From Sporosarcina sp. ACRSL (GTDB lineage: Bacteria; Bacillota; Bacilli; Bacillales_A; Planococcaceae), in contig NZ_JAKRNT010000005.1 of NCBI RefSeq assembly GCF_022346605.1, positions 208,718 to 272,717 on the forward strand: a stretch of 64,000 nucleotides of DNA, written 5' to 3'. The position numbers were made by a program, and so were the translations under genes. Of this stretch, positions 55,370 to 63,905 are shown one piece after another (within the stretch, counting starts at the first letter, position 1; every line of letters begins with the position of its first letter). A model generated the notes under the pieces. It saw only the letters and a list, made by a program, of their open reading frames with translations. It did no database searches and was not told where the DNA came from.

Positions 55370-55492
55370 TATCGATTAATTCCAGGCGGATATCGTTCAA
55401 ATTCACAGGTTTATCGGTCATTCTAATCGACTTATCGATCAGTTCCGGATACATATCGATCATTTTCACAAAGATATCGTCATTTTGGGACT
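55370..55492. repeat. six-unit 21-bp repeat array, core TATCG(A/G/T)TCA
   Basis: TATCG begins at 55370, 55391, 55412, 55433, 55454 and 55475: an exact 21-bp period, mostly followed by a TCA/TTA triplet and then unrelated bases. It lies just after the prfB terminator. The rest of the gap to cccB (55493-55713) has no gene; TATAAT at 55566 may be a -10 box. Confidence 0.85.
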
Positions 55493-55713
55493 AATGAACT
55501 ATCCACTCCGCTACTCGCAGCAAGGGTTTGAAATCCCCGTTAACGTGTATAGTAAAACGTAAAGGTATAATAATGAAGTCACTTCAAGGCAGGTGAAAAT
55601 CTTTCCAATTTGTCACGAATTTGATAAAAATGGGCACCTACCCTCGCAGTGTACGCTCCCAAACCTTTGGTATACTAACGTTGTAGCAACTATTTACGAC
55701 AGGAGGAAACAAC

Positions 55714-56028
55714 ATGAAAAACAAGCTGGTAACAGTACTGTTTGGTGCAGCGCTTGTACTTGGCGCATGCGGAGGAAACGATGGCAATGAGTCCGGAGAG
55801 TCGGCCGCAGTCGATCCAGACAAGGTTTTCCAAAATAGCTGTGCAAGCTGTCATGGCGGTAATCTCGAAGGTCGCGGCAACGCTCCTGGATTGGCAGACG
55901 TCGGCTCACGACTATCTGAAGACGAAATCCACGATATTATTCAAAACGGACAAAATGGTATGCCACCTGGATTAATCAAAGGCGAAGAATTGGAAGCCGT
56001 CACAAAATGGCTAGCTGAAAAGAAATAA
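55714..56028 (+). CDS. cccB: cytochrome c-551 lipoprotein
   Basis: 104 residues. Lipoprotein signal with LGAC lipobox (Cys19), a short Gly/Asn/Glu linker, then a class I cytochrome c domain with haem motif CASCH (about 43-47) and distal Met in NGMPPG (about 83-88). Membrane-anchored electron carrier on the outer face. AGGAGG precedes the ATG. The location after prfB matches cccB of B. subtilis. Confidence 0.95.
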   Translation: MKNKLVTVLFGAALVLGACGGNDGNESGESAAVDPDKVFQNSCASCHGGNLEGRGNAPGLADVGSRLSEDEIHDIIQNGQNGMPPGLIKGEELEAVTKWLAEKK

Positions 56029-56040
56029 TAAATCATGGAT

Positions 56041-56077
56041 AACGCAATAGGTGATCATCGCCTATTGCGTTTTTTAT
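56041..56077 (+). terminator. terminator after cccB
   Basis: AACGCAATAGG / CCTATTGCGTT perfect 11-bp stem and T6. Confidence 0.93.
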
Positions 56078-56303
56078 CGAATAAAAAAATGGAAAATCTT
56101 AACCATACTATTGCAGGGATATTACATAGAACTGTTTGTGAAAGACCAAAACATTGATTTAAATCATATAAAAATATTATATTTTCATAGTGAAAAAGGG
56201 AAGCTTGCGGTTTTCGTGACGTTTTGACAACGTACAGATATAGGGTTGTTGAATTGTGTCGTCTCAAATGAAACATATCTGTAATACTTAGCAAGCCATA
56301 GCA

Positions 56304-56312
56304 TGCTATAAT
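56304..56312 (+). promoter_or_regulatory. extended -10 SigA promoter of ftsEX
   Basis: TGCTATAAT (TG-n-TATAAT) 54 bp before the ftsE start. No good -35, as is usual for extended -10 promoters. The AT-rich bases 56078-56303 before it show no gene. Confidence 0.6.
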
Positions 56313-56365
56313 ATGAATGTCTTGAGAAAAAATAAGTAACACAATACGATTCAGGTGGTTTTTAC

Positions 56366-57052
56366 ATGATTGTAATGAAAGATGTATATAAGAAATATCC
56401 GAACGGGGTTGTTGCCGCGAATGGCATTAACGTCGAAATTAGTCGGGGCGAGTTTGTTTATGTCGTTGGGCCTAGCGGAGCGGGAAAGTCGACGTTCATT
56501 AAAATGATGTACCGGGAGGAAACTCCGACAAAAGGCGACATATTAATTAACGGCATAAATCTTGGAACATTACGGAATAGTAGAGTCCCTCATTTGAGAA
56601 GGCAGATCGGTGTCGTCTTCCAAGACTTTAAACTACTTCCTAAATTGAATGTTTACGAGAATGTCGCGTTTGCGTTAGAAGTCATTGAAGAGTCGCCGAA
56701 GCAAATCCGTAAAAAAGTGAATGATGTACTGGCACTTGTCGGATTGACACAGAAGGCGAGAATGTTTCCGAACGAGTTATCGGGCGGTGAACAGCAACGG
56801 GTGTCCATTGCCCGTTCCATCGTCAATGTCCCGAAAGTCGTCATCGCGGACGAGCCTACAGGGAACTTGGATCCGGACACATCTTGGGAAATTATGAAGA
56901 TCTTCGAACAGATCAATGCGCGTGGCACGACAATCGTCATGGCGACGCATAATAAGGAAATTGTGAATACGATCAAACATCGGGTTATCGTCGTCGAGGG
57001 CGGGATGATCACGAGAGATGAATACGAAGGGGAATACGATTATGAAAGCTAG
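56366..57052 (+). CDS. ftsE: FtsE, ATPase of the FtsEX complex
   Basis: 228 residues. Walker A GPSGAGKST (about 36-44), signature LSGGEQQR, Walker B VVIADEP and the conserved N-terminal VYKKYPNGVVAANGIN. With FtsX it transmits ATP hydrolysis through the membrane to activate a peptidoglycan hydrolase. In Bacillus that partner is CwlO, and a CwlO-like gene follows ftsX here. Overlaps ftsX by 11 bp. Confidence 0.96.
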   Translation: MIVMKDVYKKYPNGVVAANGINVEISRGEFVYVVGPSGAGKSTFIKMMYREETPTKGDILINGINLGTLRNSRVPHLRRQIGVVFQDFKLLPKLNVYENVAFALEVIEESPKQIRKKVNDVLALVGLTQKARMFPNELSGGEQQRVSIARSIVNVPKVVIADEPTGNLDPDTSWEIMKIFEQINARGTTIVMATHNKEIVNTIKHRVIVVEGGMITRDEYEGEYDYES

Positions 57053-57926
57053 GACGTTCGGGCGGCATCTAAGAGAAAGCCTAAAAAGCCTCGGTCGGAA
57101 CAGCTGGATGACGTTCGCCTCTGTCAGTGCAGTAACCGTCACTCTTTTGCTCGTCGGGGTGTTTATCGTCATTATGATGAACTTGAACCAATTGGCGGAC
57201 AATCTTGAAAATGACGTAGAAATCAAAGTCATCATGGAACCGGCGGCAGATGAAGATGCAGTGAAAACATTAGTGATGCAAGTCCGGGAAACCCCCGGGG
57301 TAAGGGAAGTCGTTCATGCGACGAAGGATGAAGAACTCGATAAAATGATCAAGTCCTTCGGGGATGAATTGAATCTCTATAAACAGAGCAATCCGCTAGG
57401 AGACGCTCTCTACGTAAAAGCGGCCGACCCTCACCAGACAGCTACGATCGCTAAAAAAATTGATACGTATGACAATACATATCAAGTCGTCTATGGCGAA
57501 GGGAAAGTCGAAAAATTATTCAATGTGCTCAATATGAGCAGGAACATTGGAATGGTGCTCATTCTGGCCCTTTTATTCACCGCGATGTTCTTAATTTCAA
57601 ATACGATCCGTCTCACAATTGTTGCGAGAAGACGAGAGATTGAGATTATGAAACTTGTAGGTGCTACGAATAGCTTCGTACGGATACCTTTCGTGTTGGA
57701 AGGGGTTTGGCTTGGCGTCCTCGGTGCAATCATTCCGATGATTGTCATTTCCGTTTCGTACAACGAGCTTTATTCACAATGGCAACCAAGATTGCAGAAC
57801 GAACTATTCCAATTATTGAATACAACGCCATTCATCCTCCAAGTAAATGGGCTTCTTATATTCATGGGCGTATTTATTGGAGTATGGGGCAGTTTCATGT
57901 CTGTCCGTAAATTTCTTAGAGTCTGA
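57042..57926 (+). CDS. ftsX: FtsX, membrane component of FtsEX
   Basis: 294 residues from ATG 57042 inside the ftsE end (GAAGGGGAA upstream). One N-terminal membrane helix (about 23-45), an extracellular domain, then three C-terminal helices with the FtsX permease signature (TIVARRREIEIMKLVGATNS, about 200-219). The extracellular loop should contact the hydrolase encoded next. Confidence 0.95.
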   Translation: MKARTFGRHLRESLKSLGRNSWMTFASVSAVTVTLLLVGVFIVIMMNLNQLADNLENDVEIKVIMEPAADEDAVKTLVMQVRETPGVREVVHATKDEELDKMIKSFGDELNLYKQSNPLGDALYVKAADPHQTATIAKKIDTYDNTYQVVYGEGKVEKLFNVLNMSRNIGMVLILALLFTAMFLISNTIRLTIVARRREIEIMKLVGATNSFVRIPFVLEGVWLGVLGAIIPMIVISVSYNELYSQWQPRLQNELFQLLNTTPFILQVNGLLIFMGVFIGVWGSFMSVRKFLRV

Positions 57927-57949
57927 TAGGCTCTCACGGAAAAGTGGGG

Positions 57950-57985
57950 TTGCTGTAGTCCTATATTCGAATCAACCTACAGCAA
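57950..57985 (+). promoter_or_regulatory. 9-bp hairpin in the leader of the peptidase gene
   Basis: TTGCTGTAG / CTACAGCAA, 18-base loop, 24 bp before the peptidase TTG start. No T run. Could be an end-of-ftsX stabiliser or a leader element controlling the peptidase. Confidence 0.5.
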
Positions 57986-58009
57986 AAGCTTAAAGGGGGA
58001 AATAAGAAG

Positions 58010-59296
58010 TTGAACAAGAAAAGATGGATCATGGCAAGTCTCGTCATGGTGTTCCTGATGTCGTCCGTTGTTGGCGATTCGGAGGCTTTGGCGAGCACAT
58101 TGAATGATTTGAAGAAAGAACAAAAGCAAAACCAAGATAAAAAAGCAAATCTGAAATCAAGCATTAACAATAAAGATAAGGCAATCAAGGAAACTGAAAA
58201 TGAAATTCAGAAGTTTTTAAACCAAATTAGTAAGTTGAACAAAGAAATTGAAGAGACGAACGCAAACATGAACCGCGTCATCGATCGAATCAACAAAACG
58301 AATGAAGAGATCGAAGCGTTAAAGGAATCGATCGCGGATCTTGAAACGAAAATCGCTGAGCGTGATGTCATCCTTCGAGAACGCGTACGGGCGATGCAAG
58401 TGAAAGGCAGCAATGTAAGCTACGTAGACGTATTGCTTGGAGCGAACAGCTTCGCAGATTTCATCGACCGTTTTTCCGCAGTCACAACGCTTATGGATGC
58501 GGACCGTGATATTATGAGGAAACAGCAGGAAGACATCGAGCAGCTGGAAACAGAGAAAGCGCTCGTCGAAAAGAAATTAAAAGAATTAGAGGAAAGTAAA
58601 GCATATCTCGAAAAATTGAGAGAAAATCTTCAGTCGAAGAAAAAAGAGAAACGTAAAGTAATCGACCAATTGGAAGCAGAACAAGAAAGGCTATCAAAAG
58701 AGAAAAAGCAATTGGAAGAAGACTTCCATGAAGCAATCGAAGTTGACGCAAAGCTAGAGAAACAAATTATCGCTGAACAGAAACGTATTGCAGAAATTGC
58801 ACGAAAAGAAGCTGAACGTAAACGGAAAGCGAGAGAGGCAGCTAGAAAAGCTAAACCAAACTCCTTACCACATGTTTCAAATGGCTTCTGGACAACACCT
58901 GCCCAAGGACGATACTCATCTTCATTCGGTTGGCGGATCCATCCGATCTATAATACGAAACGTCAACACCGAGGAGCAGATATTGCTGCGCCGACTGGAA
59001 CACCGGTCGTAGCTGCAGGTGATGGAGTCGTTTCGTATGCAGGCAGAATGGGCGGATTTGGTAACGTCATAATGATTACCCATTCAGTAGACGGCCAGAT
59101 TTTCACAACCGTGTATGCCCATTTATCGAAAATTAGCGTCAGCTCGGGACAAGTCGTCGATAAAGGCGGGTATATTGGAGCTGTCGGAAATACTGGCGCA
59201 TCCACAGGCCCTCACTTGCATTTCGAACTACACGTCGGGAACTGGACAGCGTCCGGTCCAAGTGCTGTGAACCCATTACGATATGTACCATTTTAA
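58010..59296 (+). CDS. secreted M23 peptidoglycan hydrolase with coiled coil (CwlO/EnvC-like)
   Basis: 428 residues from TTG 58010 with AAAGGGGGA upstream. A signal peptide (residues 1 to about 28, ending near ALA-S) is followed by a long charged coiled coil (about 30-285) and an M23 domain: HRGADIAAPTG (His and Asp zinc ligands), GFGNVIMITH and HLHFEL. Length, coiled coil and position after ftsEX indicate the FtsEX-controlled endopeptidase. CwlO itself carries an NlpC/P60 domain, so the catalytic domain here is of another family doing the same job, closer to EnvC/PcsB-type organisation but with intact zinc ligands. Confidence 0.92.
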   Translation: MNKKRWIMASLVMVFLMSSVVGDSEALASTLNDLKKEQKQNQDKKANLKSSINNKDKAIKETENEIQKFLNQISKLNKEIEETNANMNRVIDRINKTNEEIEALKESIADLETKIAERDVILRERVRAMQVKGSNVSYVDVLLGANSFADFIDRFSAVTTLMDADRDIMRKQQEDIEQLETEKALVEKKLKELEESKAYLEKLRENLQSKKKEKRKVIDQLEAEQERLSKEKKQLEEDFHEAIEVDAKLEKQIIAEQKRIAEIARKEAERKRKAREAARKAKPNSLPHVSNGFWTTPAQGRYSSSFGWRIHPIYNTKRQHRGADIAAPTGTPVVAAGDGVVSYAGRMGGFGNVIMITHSVDGQIFTTVYAHLSKISVSSGQVVDKGGYIGAVGNTGASTGPHLHFELHVGNWTASGPSAVNPLRYVPF

Positions 59297-59299
59297 TTG

Positions 59300-59358
59300 A
59301 AAACTGCATCGTCATTGTTAGCTGCAAATCTAACAATGGCGGTGCAGTTTATTTTTTT
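59300..59358 (+). terminator. long-stem terminator after the M23 peptidase
   Basis: AAACTGCA..CATTGTTAG / CTAACAATG..TGCAGTTT, about 20 pairs with two mismatches, then T7. Confidence 0.92.
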
Positions 59359-59476
59359 GGAGAAACTTCACAAAATCTTACCATTTTTCAGCGATGCTAG
59401 AAGCAATATACTCGCAACGTTCGTTACTTTCCTTTAGCATTTAACTGTATACGAATCAAAAGGGGATACCTCTCGG

Positions 59477-60139
59477 ATGACTGTCAACAAATTATTTTAT
59501 ATTGGCAATGTAACAGTGCCGTCCACTTGGATTGCTCTCATTATTGCATTCATTTTTTCATATATTGCTATCCGGTTGAAATTTGGCAAACAGCATGCTA
59601 ATCGGTTCGGGGACGCGGTTTTTTATCTCATAGTTATATGGAAACTGTCTGTCATCATTACGGACTTCAAAATAGGCATTGATTTGCCGCTTGCGATTAT
59701 TTATTTCAACGGAGGCATCTTTGGGTTTATTGGCGGATTGATTTTCGTAGCATGTTGGACATGGCATAGTTGGATGAAGGACCGAATTGATAAAGACGGA
59801 CTCGTTGCCCTATTTATGGGTGCCGTTTCCTCTCAAGCTGTTTTTCAAGTGATGATGGTATTCTTAAAGGAAGGAAGCATGATTGCGCGTGCCGGAACGG
59901 CTATCCTATTTATTGGACTTCTGGTTTTTATTTGGAAAGACGTCCACGTAAGTGGAAACCATATCGTTCCGCTTTCCTTGCTATTCATGGCGGTCCATGT
60001 TTTTGTTGCGGTCATACAGCCGAAAGGTCTTTGGAACCCACAGCTGCTTGTAACGATATTGATCGGCTTGTTTTTCACGATGCTTTTTTCGAAGGTACGT
60101 ACATTTGAACAAATCAACGGGGGTAATCATGTTGAATAA
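59477..60139 (+). CDS. seven-helix membrane protein of unknown function
   Basis: 220 residues, about seven hydrophobic helices (near 15-33, 46-62, 70-94, 108-126, 132-150, 160-178, 186-205). I do not recognise a family with confidence; the GDAVFYLIVIWKLS and FNGGIFGFIGG segments loosely recall the Lgt fold. Its last codons overlap the start of a thioredoxin-like gene by 11 bp, so it may supply or use reducing equivalents or anchor that protein. AAAGGGGATA precedes the ATG. Not part of the B. subtilis arrangement. Confidence 0.75.
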   Translation: MTVNKLFYIGNVTVPSTWIALIIAFIFSYIAIRLKFGKQHANRFGDAVFYLIVIWKLSVIITDFKIGIDLPLAIIYFNGGIFGFIGGLIFVACWTWHSWMKDRIDKDGLVALFMGAVSSQAVFQVMMVFLKEGSMIARAGTAILFIGLLVFIWKDVHVSGNHIVPLSLLFMAVHVFVAVIQPKGLWNPQLLVTILIGLFFTMLFSKVRTFEQINGGNHVE

Positions 60140-60722
60140 AAAAGTAATCGGCTACGTCATCGCAATATTGCTTATCGGGTCGATGATTGCGATTATGGTG
60201 AAGCAAAATATAGAAAAGGCAGATCCGATCGACACGGCAAGCGCTTTGATTGTATCCAAAGGATCTGATGAGGCAACAGGTGAAATTGGACTAGGACTCG
60301 GTGATACACCACCCGATTTCGAATTGACAACATTGGATGGAGAACCACTTACACTATCCGAATTGAAAGGAAAAAAAGTTGTACTGAATTTCTGGGCAAC
60401 GTGGTGTCCTCCGTGCAGGGCTGAAATGCCGCATATGCAAAACTACTACAAAAACTCCGCCGAAAAGGAAAATGTGGAGATCGTTGCAATCAATATGACC
60501 GACAGTGAAGCAAGGGGAGTGAAAGTCGTCCAGGAGTTCATCGATTCGTATGAATTGACGTTCCCGATTCCGTTGGACGAAAAAGGGGTTGTCGGCGAAG
60601 CGTTTCAAGTGTTCCAATTACCGACGACCTACATGTTGAACACGGATGGCACGATTGGACAAATCGTAAAAGGACCAATGGATGAGGCGACGATGGAAAG
60701 CCTTATCCAAGACTTAGACTAA
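60129..60722 (+). CDS. membrane-anchored thioredoxin-like protein (ResA/TlpA type)
   Basis: 197 residues from ATG 60129. One N-terminal membrane anchor (about 6-25), then a TlpA/ResA domain with WCPPC active site (about 95-99) in NFWATWCPPCRAEMP and the cis-Pro loop QLPTTYML. Faces the outside and would reduce or oxidise disulphides, for example apocytochrome c; cccB is 4 kb upstream. Partner of the preceding membrane protein. Confidence 0.9.
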   Translation: MLNKKVIGYVIAILLIGSMIAIMVKQNIEKADPIDTASALIVSKGSDEATGEIGLGLGDTPPDFELTTLDGEPLTLSELKGKKVVLNFWATWCPPCRAEMPHMQNYYKNSAEKENVEIVAINMTDSEARGVKVVQEFIDSYELTFPIPLDEKGVVGEAFQVFQLPTTYMLNTDGTIGQIVKGPMDEATMESLIQDLD

Positions 60723-60792
60723 TAATGCCGGTTTTCTGTTGTCGTAACATACTGATTTCGTTCATATAGTGGACGGAGGAGGGATGTTATCG

Positions 60793-62232
60793 ATGCGCAG
60801 AAGCCGGTTTTTAGTTTTTGCGATCTTGACGGTAATCGCGGCAGGCATATTCGTAATTTTGGACGGTTGCTCCGCGGAAGGGAAAAGGACTGATTCAACA
60901 TTGAAAGGGGCGTTTCCCGTCATTGAGGAAGCGTACAGCATTATTCAGGAGAAAGCGGTGTACCCGGTCCAAGGGGACAGGCTAATCGAAGGGGCGCTGC
61001 GTGGTATGGCGGATGTCATTGGGGATCCGTATTCAACGTATTTGTCGGAGGAAGAAGCAGCGTCGCATCGGGAGTCGCTTGCAGGTGAAAAAGTCGGGAT
61101 CGGTGCGGAAATTACGAGATCCGGTGGCAGGTATATTATCGTTGCGCCAATTAAAGGGTCTCCTGCGGAAAAGGCGGGGTTGAAGCCGTATGACGAAATC
61201 GTCCGCATTAACGGGGAGGGGCTCGGGGGCTTGACGTTGCAGGACGTCGTCAGAAAGATCCGGGGCAAGGAAGGAACTGCAGTGGAAATGACGATTTACA
61301 GGCCTGATTTGAATAAGCACCTCGAGTTGAAAGTGATACGTGAAGTCATTCCTGTGAAAACGGTGACTGCTGAATTGATGGAGGAAAGGGGCAAGAAATT
61401 CGGTTACATAGCGTTGACGATGTTCGGGGATGAGACGGCAGACGAATGGAAAAAGGCGACTGATGCAATGATCAAAGGCGGTGCCGAAGCTCTAGTGATT
61501 GATGTACGGGGGAATCCGGGCGGCTATTTGCGAGCCGTCGGCGAAGTAGCTGGGAGTTTATTGCCAAATGATTCAATTTTTGCCTATATGCAAAACGCGA
61601 AAGGTCAAATGACGCCACTCGTCGTCGCACCTTCCGAGAAATTCAAGTTCGACGAAAAGCTGAAAACGATGCCGATCATCGTGTTGCAGGATAAAGGGAG
61701 CGCATCGGCGAGCGAAGTGTTGAGCGGAGCATTGAAAGATTTGAAACGGGGATTCATCATAGGACAGGTGAGCTTCGGCAAAGGGACCGTCCAAGATACG
61801 ATTGATCTTTCGAACGGCGGGGAAATGAAACTGTCCACCCATAAATGGTTAACTCCGAAAGAGACGTGGATTCACGGTAAAGGCGTCGCTGTCGACTTGG
61901 CGTCGGAGCAAGATCGGCTTTTCACCGAGCATATCCGCTTTTCGACGAACGTCTATGCCGTCGGTGATTACCATGAAGACATCGCATACGGACAACGCGT
62001 TTTGGCAGGCCTCGGCTATTCACTCGAACGGGTTGACGGCTACTTTGACGAATCGACGGCAGTCGCTGTCCATGAATTCCGCGTCAATGCAAAAGTATCC
62101 CCTGAAAGCATTATGGACCGCAAATTCTTCGCCGCCATCCGCGAACGGGTCGAAGAGTATCGCAAAGACAAAGCACACGACATCCAACTACAAGTCGCCA
62201 TCGGCTACGTCCATTATGTGTTGACGCAATAA
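60793..62232 (+). CDS. ctpB: CtpB-like carboxy-terminal processing protease (S41)
   Basis: 479 residues from ATG 60793, 9 bases after GGAGGG; ATG 60784 is also possible. N-terminal membrane anchor (about 6-25), a PDZ domain (about 95-175, GSPAEKAGLKPYDEIVRING), the S41 domain with nucleophile Ser in KGSASASEVLSG and Lys in SFGKGTVQ, and a C-terminal peptidoglycan-binding-like domain (about 385-460). In Bacillus CtpB acts outside the membrane in sporulation signalling. Located as in B. subtilis, upstream of minJ. Confidence 0.93.
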   Translation: MRRSRFLVFAILTVIAAGIFVILDGCSAEGKRTDSTLKGAFPVIEEAYSIIQEKAVYPVQGDRLIEGALRGMADVIGDPYSTYLSEEEAASHRESLAGEKVGIGAEITRSGGRYIIVAPIKGSPAEKAGLKPYDEIVRINGEGLGGLTLQDVVRKIRGKEGTAVEMTIYRPDLNKHLELKVIREVIPVKTVTAELMEERGKKFGYIALTMFGDETADEWKKATDAMIKGGAEALVIDVRGNPGGYLRAVGEVAGSLLPNDSIFAYMQNAKGQMTPLVVAPSEKFKFDEKLKTMPIIVLQDKGSASASEVLSGALKDLKRGFIIGQVSFGKGTVQDTIDLSNGGEMKLSTHKWLTPKETWIHGKGVAVDLASEQDRLFTEHIRFSTNVYAVGDYHEDIAYGQRVLAGLGYSLERVDGYFDESTAVAVHEFRVNAKVSPESIMDRKFFAAIRERVEEYRKDKAHDIQLQVAIGYVHYVLTQ

Positions 62233-62245
62233 ATTACTAACCAGC

Positions 62246-62273
62246 CTCCCTGTACATGCAGGGAGTTTTTTAA
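62246..62273 (+). terminator. terminator after ctpB
   Basis: CTCCCTG / CAGGGAG stem, 6-base loop, TTTTTT. Confidence 0.9.
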
Positions 62274-62300
62274 TGTGATAGCGATAGATTTTTTTTAGTG

Positions 62301-62316
62301 GTCTCACACGTGAGAC
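62301..62316. promoter_or_regulatory. 16-bp inverted repeat in the minJ promoter region
   Basis: GTCTCAC-AC-GTGAGAC, perfect 7-bp arms, placed about where the -35 box of a promoter with TACAAT (62328) would be. It looks like an operator for a dimeric repressor. Confidence 0.5.
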
Positions 62317-62374
62317 GTTTCTTTTGATACAATAGAGAATAATCATGTTTTCGGGGATGGGATGGTGACGGTTG

Positions 62375-63544
62375 ATGAGTGAACAAGTACTGATGGATCT
62401 GTTACAAGCTATTGCACTATTTTTCCTGAATCCAGTTTGGTTGATTGCCATAGTTGCGGCAATCGGGCTAGGGTATTTCCGGGTGAAACGAGAACGGCGC
62501 AGTTTCCTTGTGCGACTTCACCCCGGCTTGACGGAGATGAAAAAGCTGCTAGCCGAATCGTGGTTGCCGGCGTTGATCGTATCCGTCTTAGTATCCGGAA
62601 TTGGCTTGACTGTTGATGTCGGTTGGATTGCGCTATTATGTGCAATCGCTATAGTATCGATGGTCTCGTTCTATTATCAAGCCGCTTCACCGATCTATTT
62701 TGCCGCAATTGCATTTTTCGGATTGTATGCACTCCAGCAATGGGGTCCGGCATTTACGATACAAGGGTGGTCGCCAGGCGATGTTGACTTGTTTGGGGAT
62801 ATGGCGTTGACGGTTCCTGTCATCGCTGGACTTTTCCTAATTGCTGAAGGGTTCCTCATTTACCGATATAGTGGAGCTTATGCATCGCCTTTCTTGACGA
62901 AGACGAACCGGGGATTACGGGCTGCAGCGTATAAATCGAAACGGCTCTGGCTATTGCCGATCGTATTTCTCGTTCCAGGCGATTTACTTTCATCGTTTGC
63001 GCCATATTGGCCACAATTTACGCTCGGGGCCACTGCTTTTAGCTTTATTCCGGTGCCCCTCGTCATCGGTTTCTCTCAAATTGCACGGGCAAGTTTTCCG
63101 GATGTCCTATTTCCGAAAATTGGACAAGCGGTCATCTTCCTCGGTGCAGTTGTCACTTTCGTCGGGGCATTCGCATGGTGGATGCCAATCCTCGGTTGGG
63201 CGGCTTTGCTCATTGGGGTTGTCTGCAGGGCAGTGCTTTCGATTGTTGTAGCTGTCAGAGAGCGAAAGGGCGGGTTTGCTGCGGCGCCGCAATCGACGGG
63301 CGTCATCATTGCGGGGATCTTGCCGGAGTCACCGGGTGAAAAACTCGGTTTGATTCCCGGAGAATGCATCAAGATGGTGAATGGCATCCGCGTATCGAAT
63401 GAAAAGGAATTGTACGATGCCATTCAAGTGAACGCCGCGCATTGCCGTCTTCAAGTTATTGGCCGGGACGGGGAAGTACGGCTTATGCAGCAAGTGCTCT
63501 ACCGTCATGATCATCACCGGTTAGGACTGCTTGTCGTCCGTTAA
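62375..63544 (+). CDS. minJ: MinJ-like polytopic PDZ protein
   Basis: 389 residues from ATG 62375. About eight membrane helices across residues 10-295, then a C-terminal PDZ domain (about 300-385: GIIAGILPESPGEKLG-type repeat of hydrophobics and VNGIRVSNEKELYDAI). This is the MinJ/YvjD architecture; MinJ bridges DivIVA and MinD to place division away from poles. Position between ctpB and csbA agrees. Confidence 0.92.
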   Translation: MSEQVLMDLLQAIALFFLNPVWLIAIVAAIGLGYFRVKRERRSFLVRLHPGLTEMKKLLAESWLPALIVSVLVSGIGLTVDVGWIALLCAIAIVSMVSFYYQAASPIYFAAIAFFGLYALQQWGPAFTIQGWSPGDVDLFGDMALTVPVIAGLFLIAEGFLIYRYSGAYASPFLTKTNRGLRAAAYKSKRLWLLPIVFLVPGDLLSSFAPYWPQFTLGATAFSFIPVPLVIGFSQIARASFPDVLFPKIGQAVIFLGAVVTFVGAFAWWMPILGWAALLIGVVCRAVLSIVVAVRERKGGFAAAPQSTGVIIAGILPESPGEKLGLIPGECIKMVNGIRVSNEKELYDAIQVNAAHCRLQVIGRDGEVRLMQQVLYRHDHHRLGLLVVR

Positions 63545-63582
63545 TCGGATTTGGCAAAAGTGGTCGAAAGGTTAGGTGAATA

Positions 63583-63846
63583 ATGGATATAGCTGCGTTG
63601 GAAACGAAGTTGATGCTCGCATTATTTCTTCCCGGATTGCTCGTCGTGTTTTTCACACGTGTTACATTCCATCATATCGTTGGACTTACCTTGACGATCG
63701 CCCTCATCGCAGCGTCCGTGTATGCGGGCTATACCCATAACTGGATTCTATATGTCGCGGATGCCCTTTCGTTAACGGTCGGCTTCTGGTATGCGACGCG
63801 GATGGTGAAGAAGGCGAAGAGGCAAGGAAGCAATGTGGATGAATGA
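63583..63846 (+). CDS. csbA: CsbA family small membrane protein
   Basis: 87 residues with three short hydrophobic segments (about 10-27, 31-48, 54-71) and a basic tail (MVKKAKRQG). The pattern LMLALFLPGLLVVFFTRVTF matches CsbA, a general-stress membrane protein of unknown function encoded just before uvrB in Bacillus. AAGGTTAGG is a weak ribosome-binding site. Confidence 0.88.
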   Translation: MDIAALETKLMLALFLPGLLVVFFTRVTFHHIVGLTLTIALIAASVYAGYTHNWILYVADALSLTVGFWYATRMVKKAKRQGSNVDE

Positions 63847-63851
63847 ATAGG

Positions 63852-63884
63852 AAGGCCGCTCCAGTAATGGGGCGGCCTTTTTTA
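63852..63884 (+). terminator. terminator after csbA
   Basis: AAGGCCGC / GCGGCCTT stem then TTTTTT. Confidence 0.92.
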
Positions 63885-63891
63885 TATTTGC

Positions 63892-63905
63892 GGGGGGGGG
63901 GGGGG
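63892..63905. repeat. 14-G homopolymer tract
   Basis: Fourteen consecutive G just after the csbA terminator, in the likely upstream region of the next gene (uvrB is expected). No gene visible from here to the window end. Confidence 0.8.
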
